From the NCBI RefSeq assembly GCF_004785935.1, contig NZ_SRRP01000001.1, positions 620,001 through 684,000 of the forward strand: a stretch of 64,000 nt of DNA, read 5' to 3'. The translations under genes were made by a program, and so were the position numbers. How positions within the stretch are numbered: position 1 is the stretch's first letter; each line of letters starts with the position of its first letter. The notes under the pieces are model-generated. The model was given only the letters and a program-made list of their open reading frames with translations. It searched no databases and had not been told where the DNA came from. The stretch comes from Streptococcus rubneri (GTDB lineage: Bacteria; Bacillota; Bacilli; Lactobacillales; Streptococcaceae). Below are positions 1-9,268 of the stretch, piece by piece.

Positions 1-404
1 CCTTCATTAACCACTGTTGCCTTGATACTTCCATGTTCTGAAACAATTTTAGCCAGTTTTCTGGTATCAACCCCTTGAATCCCTGGAATATTGTGTTTCT
101 TCAGATAGGCATCCAAGGACAGCTGTATGCGCCAATTACTGGGATGGCTAGCTAATTGGTTCACTACCACAGCTAGACACCCTGGAAAAATCGATTCGTA
201 ATCATCTCGATTGATTCCTGTTGTTCCAATAACTGGAAAAGTAAAGGCTAATATTTGACCCTTATAGGATTGATCGGTAATCAATTCTTGATAACCCGTC
301 ATGGCAGAATTTAAGACCAATTCCCCACTGACATAGGTATCAGCTCCAAAACCAGTTCCTTCAAAAACCGTCCCATCTTCTAATACTAAGAGACGTTTTA
401 CCAT
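1..404 (-). CDS. carA: Carbamoyl-phosphate synthase small subunit, N-terminal part (truncated by window edge)
   Basis: The first 134 codons read from the minus strand beginning [16 protein letters not shown], the typical start of CarA, the glutamine amidotransferase subunit that supplies ammonia for carbamoyl phosphate in pyrimidine and arginine synthesis. Only the N-terminal CPSase small-chain domain is present; the class I amidotransferase domain lies beyond position 1. The ATG at 402-404 is preceded by an AAGGAG ribosome site 5-6 bases away. It follows pyrB on the same strand with a hairpin between them, consistent with a pyrR-pyrB-carA(-carB) operon. Identification is confident, incompleteness is due to the window edge. 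Confidence 0.93.
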   Translation of the reverse strand, partial: MVKRLLVLEDGTVFEGTGFGADTYVSGELVLNSAMTGYQELITDQSYKGQILAFTFPVIGTTGINRDDYESIFPGCLAVVVNQLASHPSNWRIQLSLDAYLKKHNIPGIQGVDTRKLAKIVSEHGSIKATVVNE

Positions 405-424
405 AAACTCTCCTTACAGACTCC

Positions 425-470
425 AAAAAGAAAAGTGAGAAAAGACCACCTTTTGTAGACTCTCTCACTT
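425..470 (-). terminator. Hairpin with T-rich tail between pyrB and carA
   Basis: AAGTGAGA (433-440) pairs with TCTCACTT (463-470). Read on the minus strand the stem is followed by a TTTTCTTTTT run. It lies inside the presumed pyr operon, so it may be a partial terminator or processing site that lowers carA expression relative to pyrB. Confidence 0.55.
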
Positions 471-493
471 CTCCTTTCTATTTTCTAACTCTA

Positions 494-1411
494 TTATTTC
501 CGTCCAGCTAAAACCGCTTCGATGATAGCCATGCGGACAAAGACACCGTTGGTCATTTGCTCCACAATGCGTGATTTAGGAGCTTCTACCAAGTGGTCAG
601 CAATCTCCACATCACGGTTTACTGGAGCTGGGTGCATTAAGATAGCTGTATCTTTCATACGATCATAGCGTTCTTGTGTCAAGCCATGCAAACGATGGTA
701 GTTTTCTTTTGAGAAGAGTGATTCGTAGTCATGACGTTCGTGTTGCACACGGAGGAACATCATAACATCGACCTCTTCAATGACTTCATCAATCGTCACA
801 AAGGTTCCATATTCTTCGAACTCCGCACTTCTCCACTCGTCTGGACCAGCAAAGTAGAGGGTTGCGCCCAAGCGTTTCAAGATTTGCATATTGGATTTTG
901 CAACCCGTGAGTGATCCAAGTCACCAGCGATACAAACTTTGAGTCCGTCAAAGTGACCAAACTCTTGATAGATGGTCATCAAGTCTAGTAAACTTTGGCT
1001 TGGGTGTTGACCAGACCCATCTCCCCCGTTAACAATAGAGGCTGTGATGGTTGGACTTTCAATCAATTGCTTGTAGTAGTCTACTTCTGGGTGACGGATG
1101 ACGCAGATATCTACTCCGAGAGCTGACATGGTCAAAATCGTATCATAGAGAGTTTCACCCTTGTTTACAGAGCTCGTTTTCACATCAAAGTCAAGGAGAT
1201 CACAACCCAATTTCAACTCAGCCACTTCAAATGCTTTGTGCGTACGTGTTGACGACTCAAAGAAGAGGTTGGCCACGATATGTTGCTCGTCATAATGAGC
1301 TTTTGCTCCATTTTTAAATTCAATCCCACGCTTAATCAAAGCCATAACTTCTTCGTTTGATAAAGCTTCCATTGAGACAAGGTTTTTAAGTGCGATTTGA
1401 TTTGTAGACAT
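494..1411 (-). CDS. pyrB: Aspartate carbamoyltransferase catalytic chain
   Basis: PyrB condenses carbamoyl phosphate and aspartate to carbamoyl aspartate, the committed step of UMP synthesis. The 305-residue product shows the carbamoyl-phosphate loop SSTRT at residues 53-57, a conserved HPEVD segment, the [10 protein letters not shown] loop and [10 protein letters not shown] near the C-terminus. An in-frame ATG lies 18 bases upstream (1429), but the ATG at 1411 has a GGAG ribosome site eight bases before it and gives the family's usual N-terminus (MSTNQ), so 1411 is preferred. It lies 93 bases after pyrR and before carA in one transcription direction. Confidence 0.96.
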   Translation of the reverse strand: MSTNQIALKNLVSMEALSNEEVMALIKRGIEFKNGAKAHYDEQHIVANLFFESSTRTHKAFEVAELKLGCDLLDFDVKTSSVNKGETLYDTILTMSALGVDICVIRHPEVDYYKQLIESPTITASIVNGGDGSGQHPSQSLLDLMTIYQEFGHFDGLKVCIAGDLDHSRVAKSNMQILKRLGATLYFAGPDEWRSAEFEEYGTFVTIDEVIEEVDVMMFLRVQHERHDYESLFSKENYHRLHGLTQERYDRMKDTAILMHPAPVNRDVEIADHLVEAPKSRIVEQMTNGVFVRMAIIEAVLAGRK

Positions 1412-1439
1412 GTTGTAACTCCATTCCAAAGATATGCAT

Positions 1440-1480
1440 ATGTGAAAACGATACAGGAAGCTCCCTCAGTCGCTCCTGTA
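1440..1480 (-). other. Stem-loop in the pyrR-pyrB intergenic gap
   Basis: ATACAGGA..GC pairs with GCTCCTGTAT (about 10 bp, one bulge) between pyrR and pyrB. There is no good T-run after it, so it is not an obvious terminator; it could mark an mRNA processing point or a degenerate second regulatory site. Function is unknown. Confidence 0.35.
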
Positions 1481-1504
1481 TATAGCGACGATTTGAAAAC
1501 TACC

Positions 1505-2026
1505 TTATTCACTCACCTCGATCAAGATGCGATCTTGACCATCTAGCTCAGTCATTTCGACAATGATTTCCTCTGATCGACTTGTTGGAATGTTCTTTCC
1601 AACATAATCTGGTCGGATCGGCAATTCTCTATGACCACGATCCACTAGGACAGCCAGGCTAACACGCGATGGGCGTCCGCGACTGACAAGATTATCGATG
1701 GCTGCTCGAATAGTCCGACCTGTATAAAGGACATCATCAATCAGGATGACATCTTTGCCAGTAATATCTACTGGTAAAACGGTTGAATCTTCTGTTACTT
1801 TAATATCATCACGGAAAGGCTTGGTATCCAATTCACAGACTGGAACTTCTATTTGTTCTAGTTGTGCTAACCGTTCTTTGATGCGATTGGCAATGAATAC
1901 GCCACGAGTTTTGATCCCTACCAAAACAATTTGGCTCAGATCCTTATTCCGTTCGATGATTTCATAGGTGATGCGAGTAATAGCCCGCTTCATGGTCAGA
2001 TCATCAACGACTTCTTTGATCTTCAT
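1505..2026 (-). CDS. pyrR: Pyrimidine operon attenuation regulator / uracil phosphoribosyltransferase
   Basis: A 173-residue PyrR. The family binds pyr leader RNA when UMP is high and promotes termination; it also has weak uracil phosphoribosyltransferase activity. The PRPP-binding signature [17 protein letters not shown] sits near residues 93-109, and the length is standard. The start at 2026 follows an AGGAGG ribosome site. It is first in the operon, directly behind an RNA leader with a PyrR-type site and terminator, so it should regulate its own transcription together with pyrB and carA. Confidence 0.96.
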   Translation of the reverse strand: MKIKEVVDDLTMKRAITRITYEIIERNKDLSQIVLVGIKTRGVFIANRIKERLAQLEQIEVPVCELDTKPFRDDIKVTEDSTVLPVDITGKDVILIDDVLYTGRTIRAAIDNLVSRGRPSRVSLAVLVDRGHRELPIRPDYVGKNIPTSRSEEIIVEMTELDGQDRILIEVSE

Positions 2027-2044
2027 TTTTTCCTCCTAATTGAT

Positions 2045-2175
2045 AGAAAAAAGCCTCCCTTTATCAAGGAGGCTTCAGAAAAATACTAAGAGATAAGACC
2101 TAGAACGCATCTAGTTCACCCCTTATTTTGATCAGACTCCTTGCCTGCCTCACGGGACAGGATTAAAGGACTATT
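2045..2175 (-). promoter_or_regulatory. PyrR-dependent attenuator leader of the pyr operon
   Basis: On the minus strand the leader contains a PyrR-binding anti-antiterminator (about 2136-2170, with core GTGAGGC followed by GCAAGGA) and, downstream, an intrinsic terminator whose arms AAGCCTCC and GGAGGCTT (2051-2075) are followed by TTTTTT. This is the known arrangement for PyrR control: UMP-bound PyrR stabilises the binding hairpin and allows the terminator to form before pyrR. Confidence 0.88.
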
Positions 2176-2186
2176 TAATTATCCAT

Positions 2187-2215
2187 ACTATATCACAGTT
2201 TATAGTGGGATGCAA
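2187..2215 (-). promoter_or_regulatory. Promoter of the pyr operon
   Basis: Minus-strand -35 TTGCAT (2210-2215), 17-base spacer, -10 TATAGT (2187-2192) preceded by TGA, an extended -10. It is placed just upstream of the PyrR attenuator. Confidence 0.75.
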
Positions 2216-2270
2216 GAAAAAACTTATTTTTTTCTACTAATGTTCGGATTTTTATCAACAAATCTTCTCT

Positions 2271-2909
2271 TTAATAATGATCTGTTCCTTTTTTACCAAT
2301 CCTCTTCAGGGCAAACAGGCCACATCCAGCTAGTAAATAAGCGACAAAAATGATCGTCGCCATCTTAGCGACATAGAGCCAGCCAAAACGATTGACATTG
2401 ATAAAGAAATAAGGGAAAGGACTGTCTTTAGCGCCAGGTACTGGCCATTTAAGGACCAAACCGTTGAGAAGAGCAAAGACCATATAGAGCAAAGGAAGCA
2501 AGGTCCAAGCTAACGGATCCGACTTACGGTACTGTTTGGGTTTATCAATGACCAGGGTATCAAAGAAGAACATCAAAGGAACAATGTAATGACAGAGGAA
2601 GTTTTCCAAACGGTAAAACTTCTCAGGTGTCGCGATTGGTGCTAGCATAAAGTGGTAGATGACACAGGTGATCATGATAGACATGGTGATACCACCCTTC
2701 AAGCGAAGATAACCCTGGGTCTGGGTCGAACGACCACGAAGCATGCGCCAAACCATATCTCCCATGAAGAACATGACCAACATATTAGACAAAATGGTGT
2801 AATAAAGCATCATCCCAAAGCCACCATGCTTAGTGAGTTGCAGATAAACACCGATGACACTTAAGATAAACAATAGAAAACGATAACTAAACAATAGTTT
2901 GAATTTCAT
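2271..2909 (-). CDS. Pr6Pr-type (FAR-17a/AIG1-like) six-helix membrane protein
   Basis: A 212-residue hydrophobic protein with about six predicted transmembrane segments, including an N-terminal one (residues 8-28) and a conserved-looking HYIVPLMFFFDTLV stretch near residue 110 that recalls the Pr6Pr/FAR-17a-AIG1-like family. The molecular role of bacterial members is not known. The start has an AGGAG site. It lies upstream of, and reads towards, the pyr promoter, so it is probably transcribed alone. Family assignment is by recognition only. Confidence 0.65.
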   Translation of the reverse strand: MKFKLLFSYRFLLFILSVIGVYLQLTKHGGFGMMLYYTILSNMLVMFFMGDMVWRMLRGRSTQTQGYLRLKGGITMSIMITCVIYHFMLAPIATPEKFYRLENFLCHYIVPLMFFFDTLVIDKPKQYRKSDPLAWTLLPLLYMVFALLNGLVLKWPVPGAKDSPFPYFFINVNRFGWLYVAKMATIIFVAYLLAGCGLFALKRIGKKGTDHY

Positions 2910-2923
2910 AGTATTCTCCTGAA

Positions 2924-2943
2924 AGAAAAGGGCTAAGCCCTTC
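2924..2943 (-). terminator. Possible terminator after yjdM
   Basis: AAGGG and CCCTT arms around CTAAG, followed on the minus strand by TTTTC. Short stem, so weak. Confidence 0.35.
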
Positions 2944-2952
2944 TTCTTATTC

Positions 2953-3288
2953 TTAAATCTTCTTCACAAATTCTGATTTGAGTTTCATTGCGCCAAATCC
3001 ATCAATCTTACAATCAATGTTGTGGTCGCCTTCAACAATGCGAATGTTTTTCACGCGCGTTCCTTGTTTCAAATCTTTTGGTGCGCCCTTGACTTTCAAG
3101 TCTTTGATTAAGGTGACGGTATCCCCATCAGCCAATTTGTTTCCATTGGCATCAATCGCAACGACACCATCTTCTTCAACGACTTCAGCTGGGTTCCATT
3201 CATAAGCACACTCTGGACAGACCAAGAGGGCACCATCTTCATAGACATATTCAGAATGACATTTTGGACAGTTTGGTAAGTTATTCAT
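2953..3288 (-). CDS. yjdM: Zinc-ribbon protein YjdM (PhnA family)
   Basis: A 111-residue protein with an N-terminal zinc ribbon (CPKC near residues 7-10 and CPEC near 24-27) followed by a small beta domain with the [14 protein letters not shown] segment typical of YjdM/PhnA. Despite the old name, the family is widespread outside phosphonate operons and its role is unclear. The frame extends upstream to 3369, but the ATG at 3288 has an AAGGAG site and gives the family's usual start [10 protein letters not shown], so it is chosen. Confidence 0.9.
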   Translation of the reverse strand: MNNLPNCPKCHSEYVYEDGALLVCPECAYEWNPAEVVEEDGVVAIDANGNKLADGDTVTLIKDLKVKGAPKDLKQGTRVKNIRIVEGDHNIDCKIDGFGAMKLKSEFVKKI

Positions 3289-3415
3289 TTTAATCTCCTT
3301 AGCAAAATTAACTCCCATAGTATACCATGAAAGGGAAAATTTGACAAATACCGTTCTATTGAAGCACATCCTAAAAAAAGGGGGCGACTTGTCCTCCTAG
3401 AATCGATGATAACCT

Positions 3416-4168
3416 TTAATCTTCTTGTAATTCTTGAATGCCTCGAATCACGCGTACTCCTGCTTGATTCTTCTCGCGCAGTTCAGCTTCAGAGTATGGG
3501 AAGGTATTGATCAAGATACTTTGCATACCAATACTTTTCGCTACAGCTATATCTGTAGTAAAGTCATTCCCTACCATAACCGTTTTATCAGGATTCAACT
3601 GGTGTTCTTTGATCACTTTCACGAGAAATTCGGACTGAGGTTTGCGAATCCCAGCATCTGACGACAAATAAATATCATGGAAAATCTCTCTCAAGCCGAC
3701 CAAATCAATCTCTGGGTTGGTAAAGTCCGCTTGTGCATTAGATAAGAGATAGAGCCGACAACCTGACTCTTTCATATCTTCTAAGACTTCTTTCGTGTGT
3801 GGGTAAAGCTCCAAGCGTTTGCGAGAGAGAACACGGAAGGTCCGAGCAATCAAACGCCCCCACTCTTTGAGATGATGGACACTGGCTCCTGTTGGATGAC
3901 TTTCTAGATAAAGTTGAACAAAGATCACGGTCAAGTCAATCTCCGGATAAGTGACTTGTTTTTCCTTAGCGATACTTTCCTCAGCTTGCTTCACCAACTC
4001 CTTATATCGTGCTTGCAAGCTTTCCCCTGTATAATGAGCACCATAGGATTGGTAGATTTGGGCCATGGTCTCCCACAAGACTGGACTCGACTCATCGGTT
4101 TCGATATCGACCAAGGTTCCATAAAAATCAAAAATATAGTTTTTAAATGCGTACTTTTGCTGATTCAT
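3416..4168 (-). CDS. HAD-superfamily hydrolase
   Basis: A 250-residue haloacid-dehalogenase-like hydrolase. Motif I is DFYGTLVD at residues 14-21 (nucleophile Asp14), motif II is LLSNA near residue 122, motif III includes the lysine of RKPQ near 172, and motif IV is GNDFTTDI near 199. The large helical cap after residue 25 suggests the subfamily I phosphatase or dehalogenase fold; the substrate cannot be told. Its ATG lies inside the end of the preceding thioesterase gene (26-base overlap), pointing to translational coupling. Confidence 0.85.
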   Translation of the reverse strand: MNQQKYAFKNYIFDFYGTLVDIETDESSPVLWETMAQIYQSYGAHYTGESLQARYKELVKQAEESIAKEKQVTYPEIDLTVIFVQLYLESHPTGASVHHLKEWGRLIARTFRVLSRKRLELYPHTKEVLEDMKESGCRLYLLSNAQADFTNPEIDLVGLREIFHDIYLSSDAGIRKPQSEFLVKVIKEHQLNPDKTVMVGNDFTTDIAVAKSIGMQSILINTFPYSEAELREKNQAGVRVIRGIQELQED

Positions 4169-4547
4169 CTCTTTCTCCCGTTACAAACATGGTAAAGGTA
4201 GCCTTACAGACATTGGCACCATCTTGATTCGTAATATCGACATCGACAACCCGAGTTGTCCGCCCACTGTGGACACATTCCCCGTGAATCGTGAGAACAT
4301 CTCCTAGGCGCCCTGCTTTCAAATAATTGATGGAAGACTGCAAGGTCACACCATCTACTCCCTGTGAAATCACGACCAAGCCACTGATCTGGTCACACAA
4401 AGTAAAGAGATAGCCACCGTGGGCATTTCCATAATAATTGAGAGAGGATTCAACGACCTTCGTTGTCACAATGACATGGCCGTCTCTCATCTTTTTAATG
4501 TCATAATTTTCAAATGCAGCAATGGCATCAAAGTGAAAATCCTTCAT
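4143..4547 (-). CDS. PaaI-family hotdog thioesterase
   Basis: A 134-residue single-domain hotdog protein with the family's NAHGGYLFTLCDQISG signature (residues 41-56), the usual site of acyl-CoA thioester hydrolysis. Substrate is unknown. An AGAGG ribosome site precedes the ATG at 4547. It overlaps the downstream HAD gene by 26 bases, so the two are likely cotranscribed. Confidence 0.85.
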   Translation of the reverse strand: MKDFHFDAIAAFENYDIKKMRDGHVIVTTKVVESSLNYYGNAHGGYLFTLCDQISGLVVISQGVDGVTLQSSINYLKAGRLGDVLTIHGECVHSGRTTRVVDVDITNQDGANVCKATFTMFVTGERDESAKVRI

Positions 4548-4652
4548 GTTAAAACCTCTTCCCTCTATATAAGGTATTCCTAAACTCTTCCATCATACTA
4601 TTTTTTTCCACTTCTTACAAGAATAAGAAAAGAGCTAGTGTTACCTAACTCC

Positions 4653-5120
4653 TTAATAGCGATATTTTTCCCAACCATCGTCTGTCCGTTTGCGATAATA
4701 GTACTCGGATAAATCTGGGTCTTCCATCACTTCCAGCAGAGGAAGCATATCGTAGGACAAGTCCAACTTTTCTAATTGGTCCTTCTCAACCCAAGAAACT
4801 TCTCCTTCATCAGACGATCTGAGCTGGCCAGTAAATTCTGTCGCTTTGTAGCAAAAGACGATATAGCGGGTGCCATCCTCCAACTGCCAGTTTTTCACAG
4901 CTACTAACTGGGGATTAAAAATGGTGAGGCCGGTTTCCTCCTCAATCTCACGGATGACGGACTCGACCAAACTTTCTCCTTCTTCAATGTGGCCACCCGG
5001 AAAAGCATAGCCAGACCAGTGAGTCTTTTCAGGTGAGCGGTATTGGAGAACCACTTTATTCGATGCACAGTCTTCGATCAGACATAGATTTGTTAGTATA
5101 GTAGGCGTTGTACGTGACAT
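4653..5120 (-). CDS. Nudix hydrolase (8-oxo-dGTP diphosphatase-like)
   Basis: A 155-residue Nudix protein. The full Nudix box is present (G-x5-E-x7-REIEEETGL, beginning at GHIEEGES near residue 43). Members of this size often sanitise oxidised nucleotides, but the substrate is not defined by sequence alone. A related Nudix protein is encoded at 45662-46105, sharing the TNLC start region, the FPGGH segment and a DLSEFFY/DLSEYYY C-terminal motif, so the pair are paralogues. Confidence 0.85.
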   Translation of the reverse strand: MSRTTPTILTNLCLIEDCASNKVVLQYRSPEKTHWSGYAFPGGHIEEGESLVESVIREIEEETGLTIFNPQLVAVKNWQLEDGTRYIVFCYKATEFTGQLRSSDEGEVSWVEKDQLEKLDLSYDMLPLLEVMEDPDLSEYYYRKRTDDGWEKYRY

Positions 5121-5131
5121 AAATTTCCTTT

Positions 5132-5638
5132 CTATGATTTATTCCTTTTTGTTTCAATATATTTCATAAGCAAAATCGTTAAAGCAGACACGGTAAAAAA
5201 GACCAGATAGGTTGCTATAGGAAACCAAATGTAACTGTGATCTAGAGATAAGAGGGAAGGCAGGAGCCCCTTACTATTTTTCCCACTAATTCCAATAAAG
5301 AGATGGACTATTAAACCGATACTATTAAGATAGACGAACAATCCAGCAAATCTTGTTAGAGTCATCCTTGTCCTAGAAAAGTCTAGGAACCAATAGTCAA
5401 ATAATCGATACACCAGACAAAAAAGATTTATATATAATGGAAAACTATAATTGATATCTCTATAGGGCGACGGAATAGGAAGACTCTTAAAAATAATATT
5501 GATACCTATTCCTATTCCTAAGATGAGATCAAGGATCAGGAAAAAGCCTATAATTTTATGAGAATCTAGCCAGAGCTGAAAACTTTCTCTCCTTGATAGA
5601 TTCTTTTTTGTATTTGATTTTCTTTGATTATTTTTCAT
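5132..5638 (-). CDS. Hypothetical four-helix membrane protein
   Basis: A 168-residue protein with a basic N-terminus (KNNQRKSNTKKNLSRR) and about four hydrophobic segments near residues 29-50, 66-84, 95-117 and 134-158. I do not recognise a family. The nearest ribosome-site candidate, GGAG, lies 13 bases from the ATG, which is far, so the exact start is uncertain. It sits 11 bases upstream of the Nudix gene on the same strand and may be cotranscribed with it. Confidence 0.6.
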   Translation of the reverse strand: MKNNQRKSNTKKNLSRRESFQLWLDSHKIIGFFLILDLILGIGIGINIIFKSLPIPSPYRDINYSFPLYINLFCLVYRLFDYWFLDFSRTRMTLTRFAGLFVYLNSIGLIVHLFIGISGKNSKGLLPSLLSLDHSYIWFPIATYLVFFTVSALTILLMKYIETKRNKS

Positions 5639-5752
5639 TTGAGTGGATTTTCTCCATTAGCTTCTTACCCTTTTTTCAAATCGGTCTAGTTATCTGTCTT
5701 TCTCTTTACCTTGTACTATTTTTTAATTATTTGTGTCTCTTAGAATCTTGTT

Positions 5753-6379
5753 TCAAGATAGTTTCTTCACTTCTTCTGCTACCTTTTTGAGATGCTGTTC
5801 TCTCATGTTAGCGGTATTCACATCCCGGCCGACTTCACCTAAAATACAGACACGCTTGGTTTTGATCCCACAATGGTTCAAGACGGCATTTTTCAAAACA
5901 GAGATACCATAACTATCAGGAATGTTGAGAGGGCCTGAAAAGATCTTGTACCACCAAGTAGGCGCCATGGAGGTCGCATAAATACTAGCTGTTTTGCCTT
6001 TAAGCAACTTCTTAAATTGCTTGCCTCTAAGGTAATTCCAGATGAAGCTTCCCTGATCATTGGCCGAGTAGGCAATCCCCGGTGTAAAGACCCGGTCGAT
6101 CCAGCCCTTCATAAGGCTCGGCATACTACTCCACCAGATGGGATAAACAAAGATCAGATGATCCGCCCACTGGATTAATTCTTGGGAACGAAGAATAAAA
6201 GGATCTTCCTCCATCCGCTTTCGATAGCCGTAGCGAAGGACCGGGTCAAAATCCTCTTCATTGAGATTGATCACTTCTAGCACGTGGCGATTTGAGTTAA
6301 TATTTTCGACAATGGTTTGAAAAATAGTCTGGCAGTAACTTTCCTTATCGGGATGCCCATTGATGACTAAAATTTTCAT
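5753..6379 (-). CDS. NAD(P)H-dependent oxidoreductase, flavodoxin-like fold
   Basis: A 208-residue protein of the NQO1/KefF/MdaB type: MKILVINGHP at the N-terminus is the FMN phosphate-binding start, and FVYPIWWSSMPSLMKGWIDRVF (near residues 77-98) is the typical isoalloxazine-binding region. It probably reduces quinones or similar electrophiles as a soluble flavoenzyme. AAGGAG precedes the start. Substrate not determined. Confidence 0.87.
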   Translation of the reverse strand: MKILVINGHPDKESYCQTIFQTIVENINSNRHVLEVINLNEEDFDPVLRYGYRKRMEEDPFILRSQELIQWADHLIFVYPIWWSSMPSLMKGWIDRVFTPGIAYSANDQGSFIWNYLRGKQFKKLLKGKTASIYATSMAPTWWYKIFSGPLNIPDSYGISVLKNAVLNHCGIKTKRVCILGEVGRDVNTANMREQHLKKVAEEVKKLS

Positions 6380-6473
6380 TCGTATTCTCCTTCAAGTCTT
6401 TTTTTCGTTCAATCTCTTTCATTCTTTATACTTGATTAATTGATAATGGTTCCAAGATTGATAGATACGTCCT

Positions 6474-6971
6474 TTAGGAATTTTTATTTGAAGAACATAT
6501 CATCCGCAATTCCTTAACAGGTTTTCCAAGTTTAAGTATTTGTTCTTGGCCATCAAAAGTAAAACCCATTTTTTGATAGAAAGCAATGGCTCGCTTATTA
6601 TCTTTCAATACCCATAAATAAATTTCAGAGAATTGATCAAGAGCAACAAATGCAGCATGCATTAACTGTTTACTCACACCTTTTCCATAGTAATCTTTTA
6701 AAACATATAAGGCAATGATTTCACCAGCTTGAATAGTCTCACCACGAAATTTTCCATAACTGATAAAACCAACGACCTTCTTTCCATCCATCGCAATCAA
6801 AGTATTTTCTGGATACTTTTGACTAAAGAAACGACATCTATCTAATGTCATCGTCTCCTGATAATCTGCAGGCAAAAGGTCGTCATAAGCCTCTCTCCAC
6901 GTATGCCAGTGAACAATAGATTTACCTTCTATCTCTTCAGGTGTTTCCATTGTTTTAATGATAATCTTCAT
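6474..6971 (-). CDS. GNAT-family N-acetyltransferase
   Basis: A 165-residue GNAT protein. The acetyl-CoA-binding loop is seen as YGKGVSKQLM after the strand GEIIALYVLKD, followed by the NKRAIAFYQKMGF motif common to the fold. Substrate is unknown. The gene starts 14 bases after uvrB stops, on the same strand, so it may ride on uvrB transcription. Its ribosome site (AGGAT) is weak. Confidence 0.88.
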   Translation of the reverse strand: MKIIIKTMETPEEIEGKSIVHWHTWREAYDDLLPADYQETMTLDRCRFFSQKYPENTLIAMDGKKVVGFISYGKFRGETIQAGEIIALYVLKDYYGKGVSKQLMHAAFVALDQFSEIYLWVLKDNKRAIAFYQKMGFTFDGQEQILKLGKPVKELRMICSSNKNS

Positions 6972-6985
6972 TCGTTTTATCCTAT

Positions 6986-8974
6986 CTAATCCAAGGCCTT
7001 GACTTCCAACATCATATCGCGGATTTGGGCTGCCAACTCGAAGTCAAGCACTTCGACGGCTTCTTGCATTTGACCTTGCAGTTTCTTGACCAATTCCTTG
7101 CGCTCTTGGCGGTTGAGACTGGTAATGTCCACTTCCTTGTCTTCTTCCTTGGCCACAGCCTTAGTAACAGAGATGAGATCACGGATTTCCTTCTTAATGG
7201 TTTGTGGGACGATGCCATGCTCTTCATTATAGGCCATCTGAATCTGACGACGACGGGCTGTTTCATCGATGGCTTTTTGCATAGACTGGGTCACGGTGTC
7301 CGCATACATGATCACGTGACCCTCACTATTACGGGCAGCCCGTCCAATAGTCTGGATAAGCCCCCGTTCGTTACGAAGGAATCCTTCCTTATCCGCATCG
7401 AGAATGGCAACTAGACTAACTTCCGGTACATCAATCCCTTCGCGAAGAAGGTTGATACCGACCAAGACATCAAAGACACCCAAACGCAAATCACGGATAA
7501 TCTCCGTCCGCTCCAAGGTCTTAATGTCCGAGTGCATGTATTTGACCTTGACACCCATTTCCTTGAAGTAGTCGGTCAAATCTTCTGCCATCTTCTTGGT
7601 CAGGGTGGTGACAAAGGTCCGCTCTCCACGTTCGACTCGCGCATTGATCTCACCCAATAGATCGTCCATTTGACCCATAGTCGGACGCACTTCCACCTCT
7701 GGATCCAGAAGACCAGTCGGACGAATAATTTGCTCGATGATGGTATCGGTTTGTTCCATCTCATAGTCGCCTGGTGTCGCAGACACATAAACAATCTGGT
7801 GGACATGGCTTTCAAACTCCTCTCGACGCAGTGGCCGGTTGTCCAAGGCCGACGGCAAACGGAAGCCATAGTTGACCAACATCTCCTTGCGCGAGCGGTC
7901 TCCATTGTACATACCCTTGATTTGCCCCATAGTCATGTGACTTTCGTCAATCATAATGAGAAAATCTTCTGGGAAGAAGTCAAGAAGGGTGTAAGGTGGT
8001 TCTCCTTCACTCCGTCCGTCCATGTGACGGGAGTAGTTTTCTACGCCATTAGTGTAGCCCATCTCTCGCAACATTTCAATGTCATACTCAGTCCGTTGTT
8101 TCAATCGTTGGGCTTCCAAGAGCTTGCCTTCTTTTTCAAAGACCTTCAACTGCTCTTCCAGTTCCGCCTGAATCTTGGCAATGGCCACTTCCATATGATC
8201 GTCATTGGTCACAAAGTGTGTAGCCGGAAAAATAGCCAAGTGGTCCACTTCACCAAGCACCTGACCGGTCAAAGCTTCAACTTCACGGATACGATCAATC
8301 TCATCGCCAAAAAACTCGACTCGAAAGGCATGCTCATCACGCGAAGCTGGGAAAATCTCGACCACATCCCCACGGACACGGAATTTCCCCCGTTGAAAGT
8401 CGATATCATTGCGTTCAAATTGGATATCCACCAAGTCGTTCAGCAGTTTATCGCGGGAAATCTCGAGACCTGGGCGCAGGCTCACCACGCTATCCGAGTA
8501 TTCTTTGGGAGAACCCAACCCATAGATACATGAAACAGACGCAACTACAATGACGTCATTTCGTTCTAAAAGAGCGGAGGTTGCTGAGTGACGCAGCTTG
8601 TCAATCTCATCATTGACAGAGCTATCTTTTTCGATATAGGTATCACTCGATGGCACATAGGCTTCAGGCTGGTAGTAATCGTAGTAAGAGACGAAATACT
8701 CGACAGCATTCTCTGGAAAGAATTCCTTGAACTCCCCATAGAGCTGACCTGCTAGCGTTTTATTGTGGGCGATGACTAGGGTCGGTTTATTGACCTGGGC
8801 AATGACCTGGCTCATGGTATAGGTCTTCCCCGTACCAGTCGCCCCCATCAAGATTTGGGCCTTCTCGCCACCTTCGATGTTATCTACCAACTGCTCGATG
8901 GCCTGCGGTTGGTCCCCAGACGGTTGGTATTTTGATACTAGTTTAAATTTGTTGTCTGTAATTCTATTAATCAT
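6986..8974 (-). CDS. uvrB: UvrABC excinuclease subunit B
   Basis: A 662-residue, full-length UvrB, the damage-verifying helicase-like subunit of nucleotide excision repair. Walker A GATGTGKT is at about residues 43-50, the beta-hairpin region [12 protein letters not shown] near 95-106, helicase motifs DESHMT and GRAARN follow, and the C-terminal UVR (UvrC-interacting) domain ends in [14 protein letters not shown]. Start and length match streptococcal UvrB, and AAGGAAG precedes the ATG. Confidence 0.98.
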   Translation of the reverse strand: MINRITDNKFKLVSKYQPSGDQPQAIEQLVDNIEGGEKAQILMGATGTGKTYTMSQVIAQVNKPTLVIAHNKTLAGQLYGEFKEFFPENAVEYFVSYYDYYQPEAYVPSSDTYIEKDSSVNDEIDKLRHSATSALLERNDVIVVASVSCIYGLGSPKEYSDSVVSLRPGLEISRDKLLNDLVDIQFERNDIDFQRGKFRVRGDVVEIFPASRDEHAFRVEFFGDEIDRIREVEALTGQVLGEVDHLAIFPATHFVTNDDHMEVAIAKIQAELEEQLKVFEKEGKLLEAQRLKQRTEYDIEMLREMGYTNGVENYSRHMDGRSEGEPPYTLLDFFPEDFLIMIDESHMTMGQIKGMYNGDRSRKEMLVNYGFRLPSALDNRPLRREEFESHVHQIVYVSATPGDYEMEQTDTIIEQIIRPTGLLDPEVEVRPTMGQMDDLLGEINARVERGERTFVTTLTKKMAEDLTDYFKEMGVKVKYMHSDIKTLERTEIIRDLRLGVFDVLVGINLLREGIDVPEVSLVAILDADKEGFLRNERGLIQTIGRAARNSEGHVIMYADTVTQSMQKAIDETARRRQIQMAYNEEHGIVPQTIKKEIRDLISVTKAVAKEEDKEVDITSLNRQERKELVKKLQGQMQEAVEVLDFELAAQIRDMMLEVKALD

Positions 8975-9002
8975 ACTTTCTTCCTTCGGCTGTACTGCCT
9001 TT

Positions 9003-9008
9003 ATTTTA
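9003..9008 (-). promoter_or_regulatory. Extended -10 of uvrB
   Basis: Minus-strand TGGTAAAAT upstream of uvrB, an extended -10; no good -35 is visible. The same TGGTAAAAT string occurs before asnS and the ABC exporter operon. Confidence 0.55.
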
Positions 9009-9058
9009 CCATAATGAAGGATATTTCTCTGACTTTTGATGAGAGGATTCTAGTACAG

Positions 9059-9239
9059 AAAAGAGAGTGGGACAGAAATCGGTAATTCGTTAGAATTCGA
9101 TTTCGTCGTCCCACCTCCGCACAGTTGAGTAGGACTGTAAAAGCTGATGAAATCAGCGTAGTAGAGCCCACTCAACCACTGCGTCTTGCTCGACAATCCA
9201 AAGACAATTGAGAGGCTAGGACTTTTGTCCCAGCCTCTC
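9059..9239. repeat. Dispersed 181-bp folded repeat, copy 1
   Basis: Nearly identical to 24355-24534 (only a handful of substitutions). Its ends form imperfect inverted repeats (GAGAGTGGGACA at the left, TGTCCCAGCCTCTC at the right). Internally it can form three hairpins: GTGGGAC/GTCCCAC, CAGTTGAGT with ACTCAAC enclosing GCTGAT/ATCAGC, and GAGAGGCT/AGCCTCTC. It lies 3' of a CPBP protease gene and upstream of uvrB. The element has no believable coding frame; a 66-codon frame across it is a by-product. Confidence 0.85.
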
Positions 9240-9268
9240 GTATTCATCATTATTTCCTTTCAGCCATT

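Noticed and set aside
1412-1429. Longer PyrB start (MEWSYN...)
   Set aside because: The GGAG ribosome site and family N-terminus fit the ATG at 1411.
6365-6390. TACGAATG near the flavoprotein start as a competence cin-box
   Set aside because: It overlaps the ribosome site and start codon, and no T-rich -25 region is placed as in ComX promoters.
7670-8533. 287-codon plus-strand frame inside uvrB
   Set aside because: It is the complementary shadow of a well-conserved uvrB gene, with no ribosome site and no recognisable protein.
9050-9250. 66-codon minus-strand frame over repeat copy 1
   Set aside because: It falls on the folded repeat; the second repeat copy shows the sequence is conserved for structure, not as a protein.
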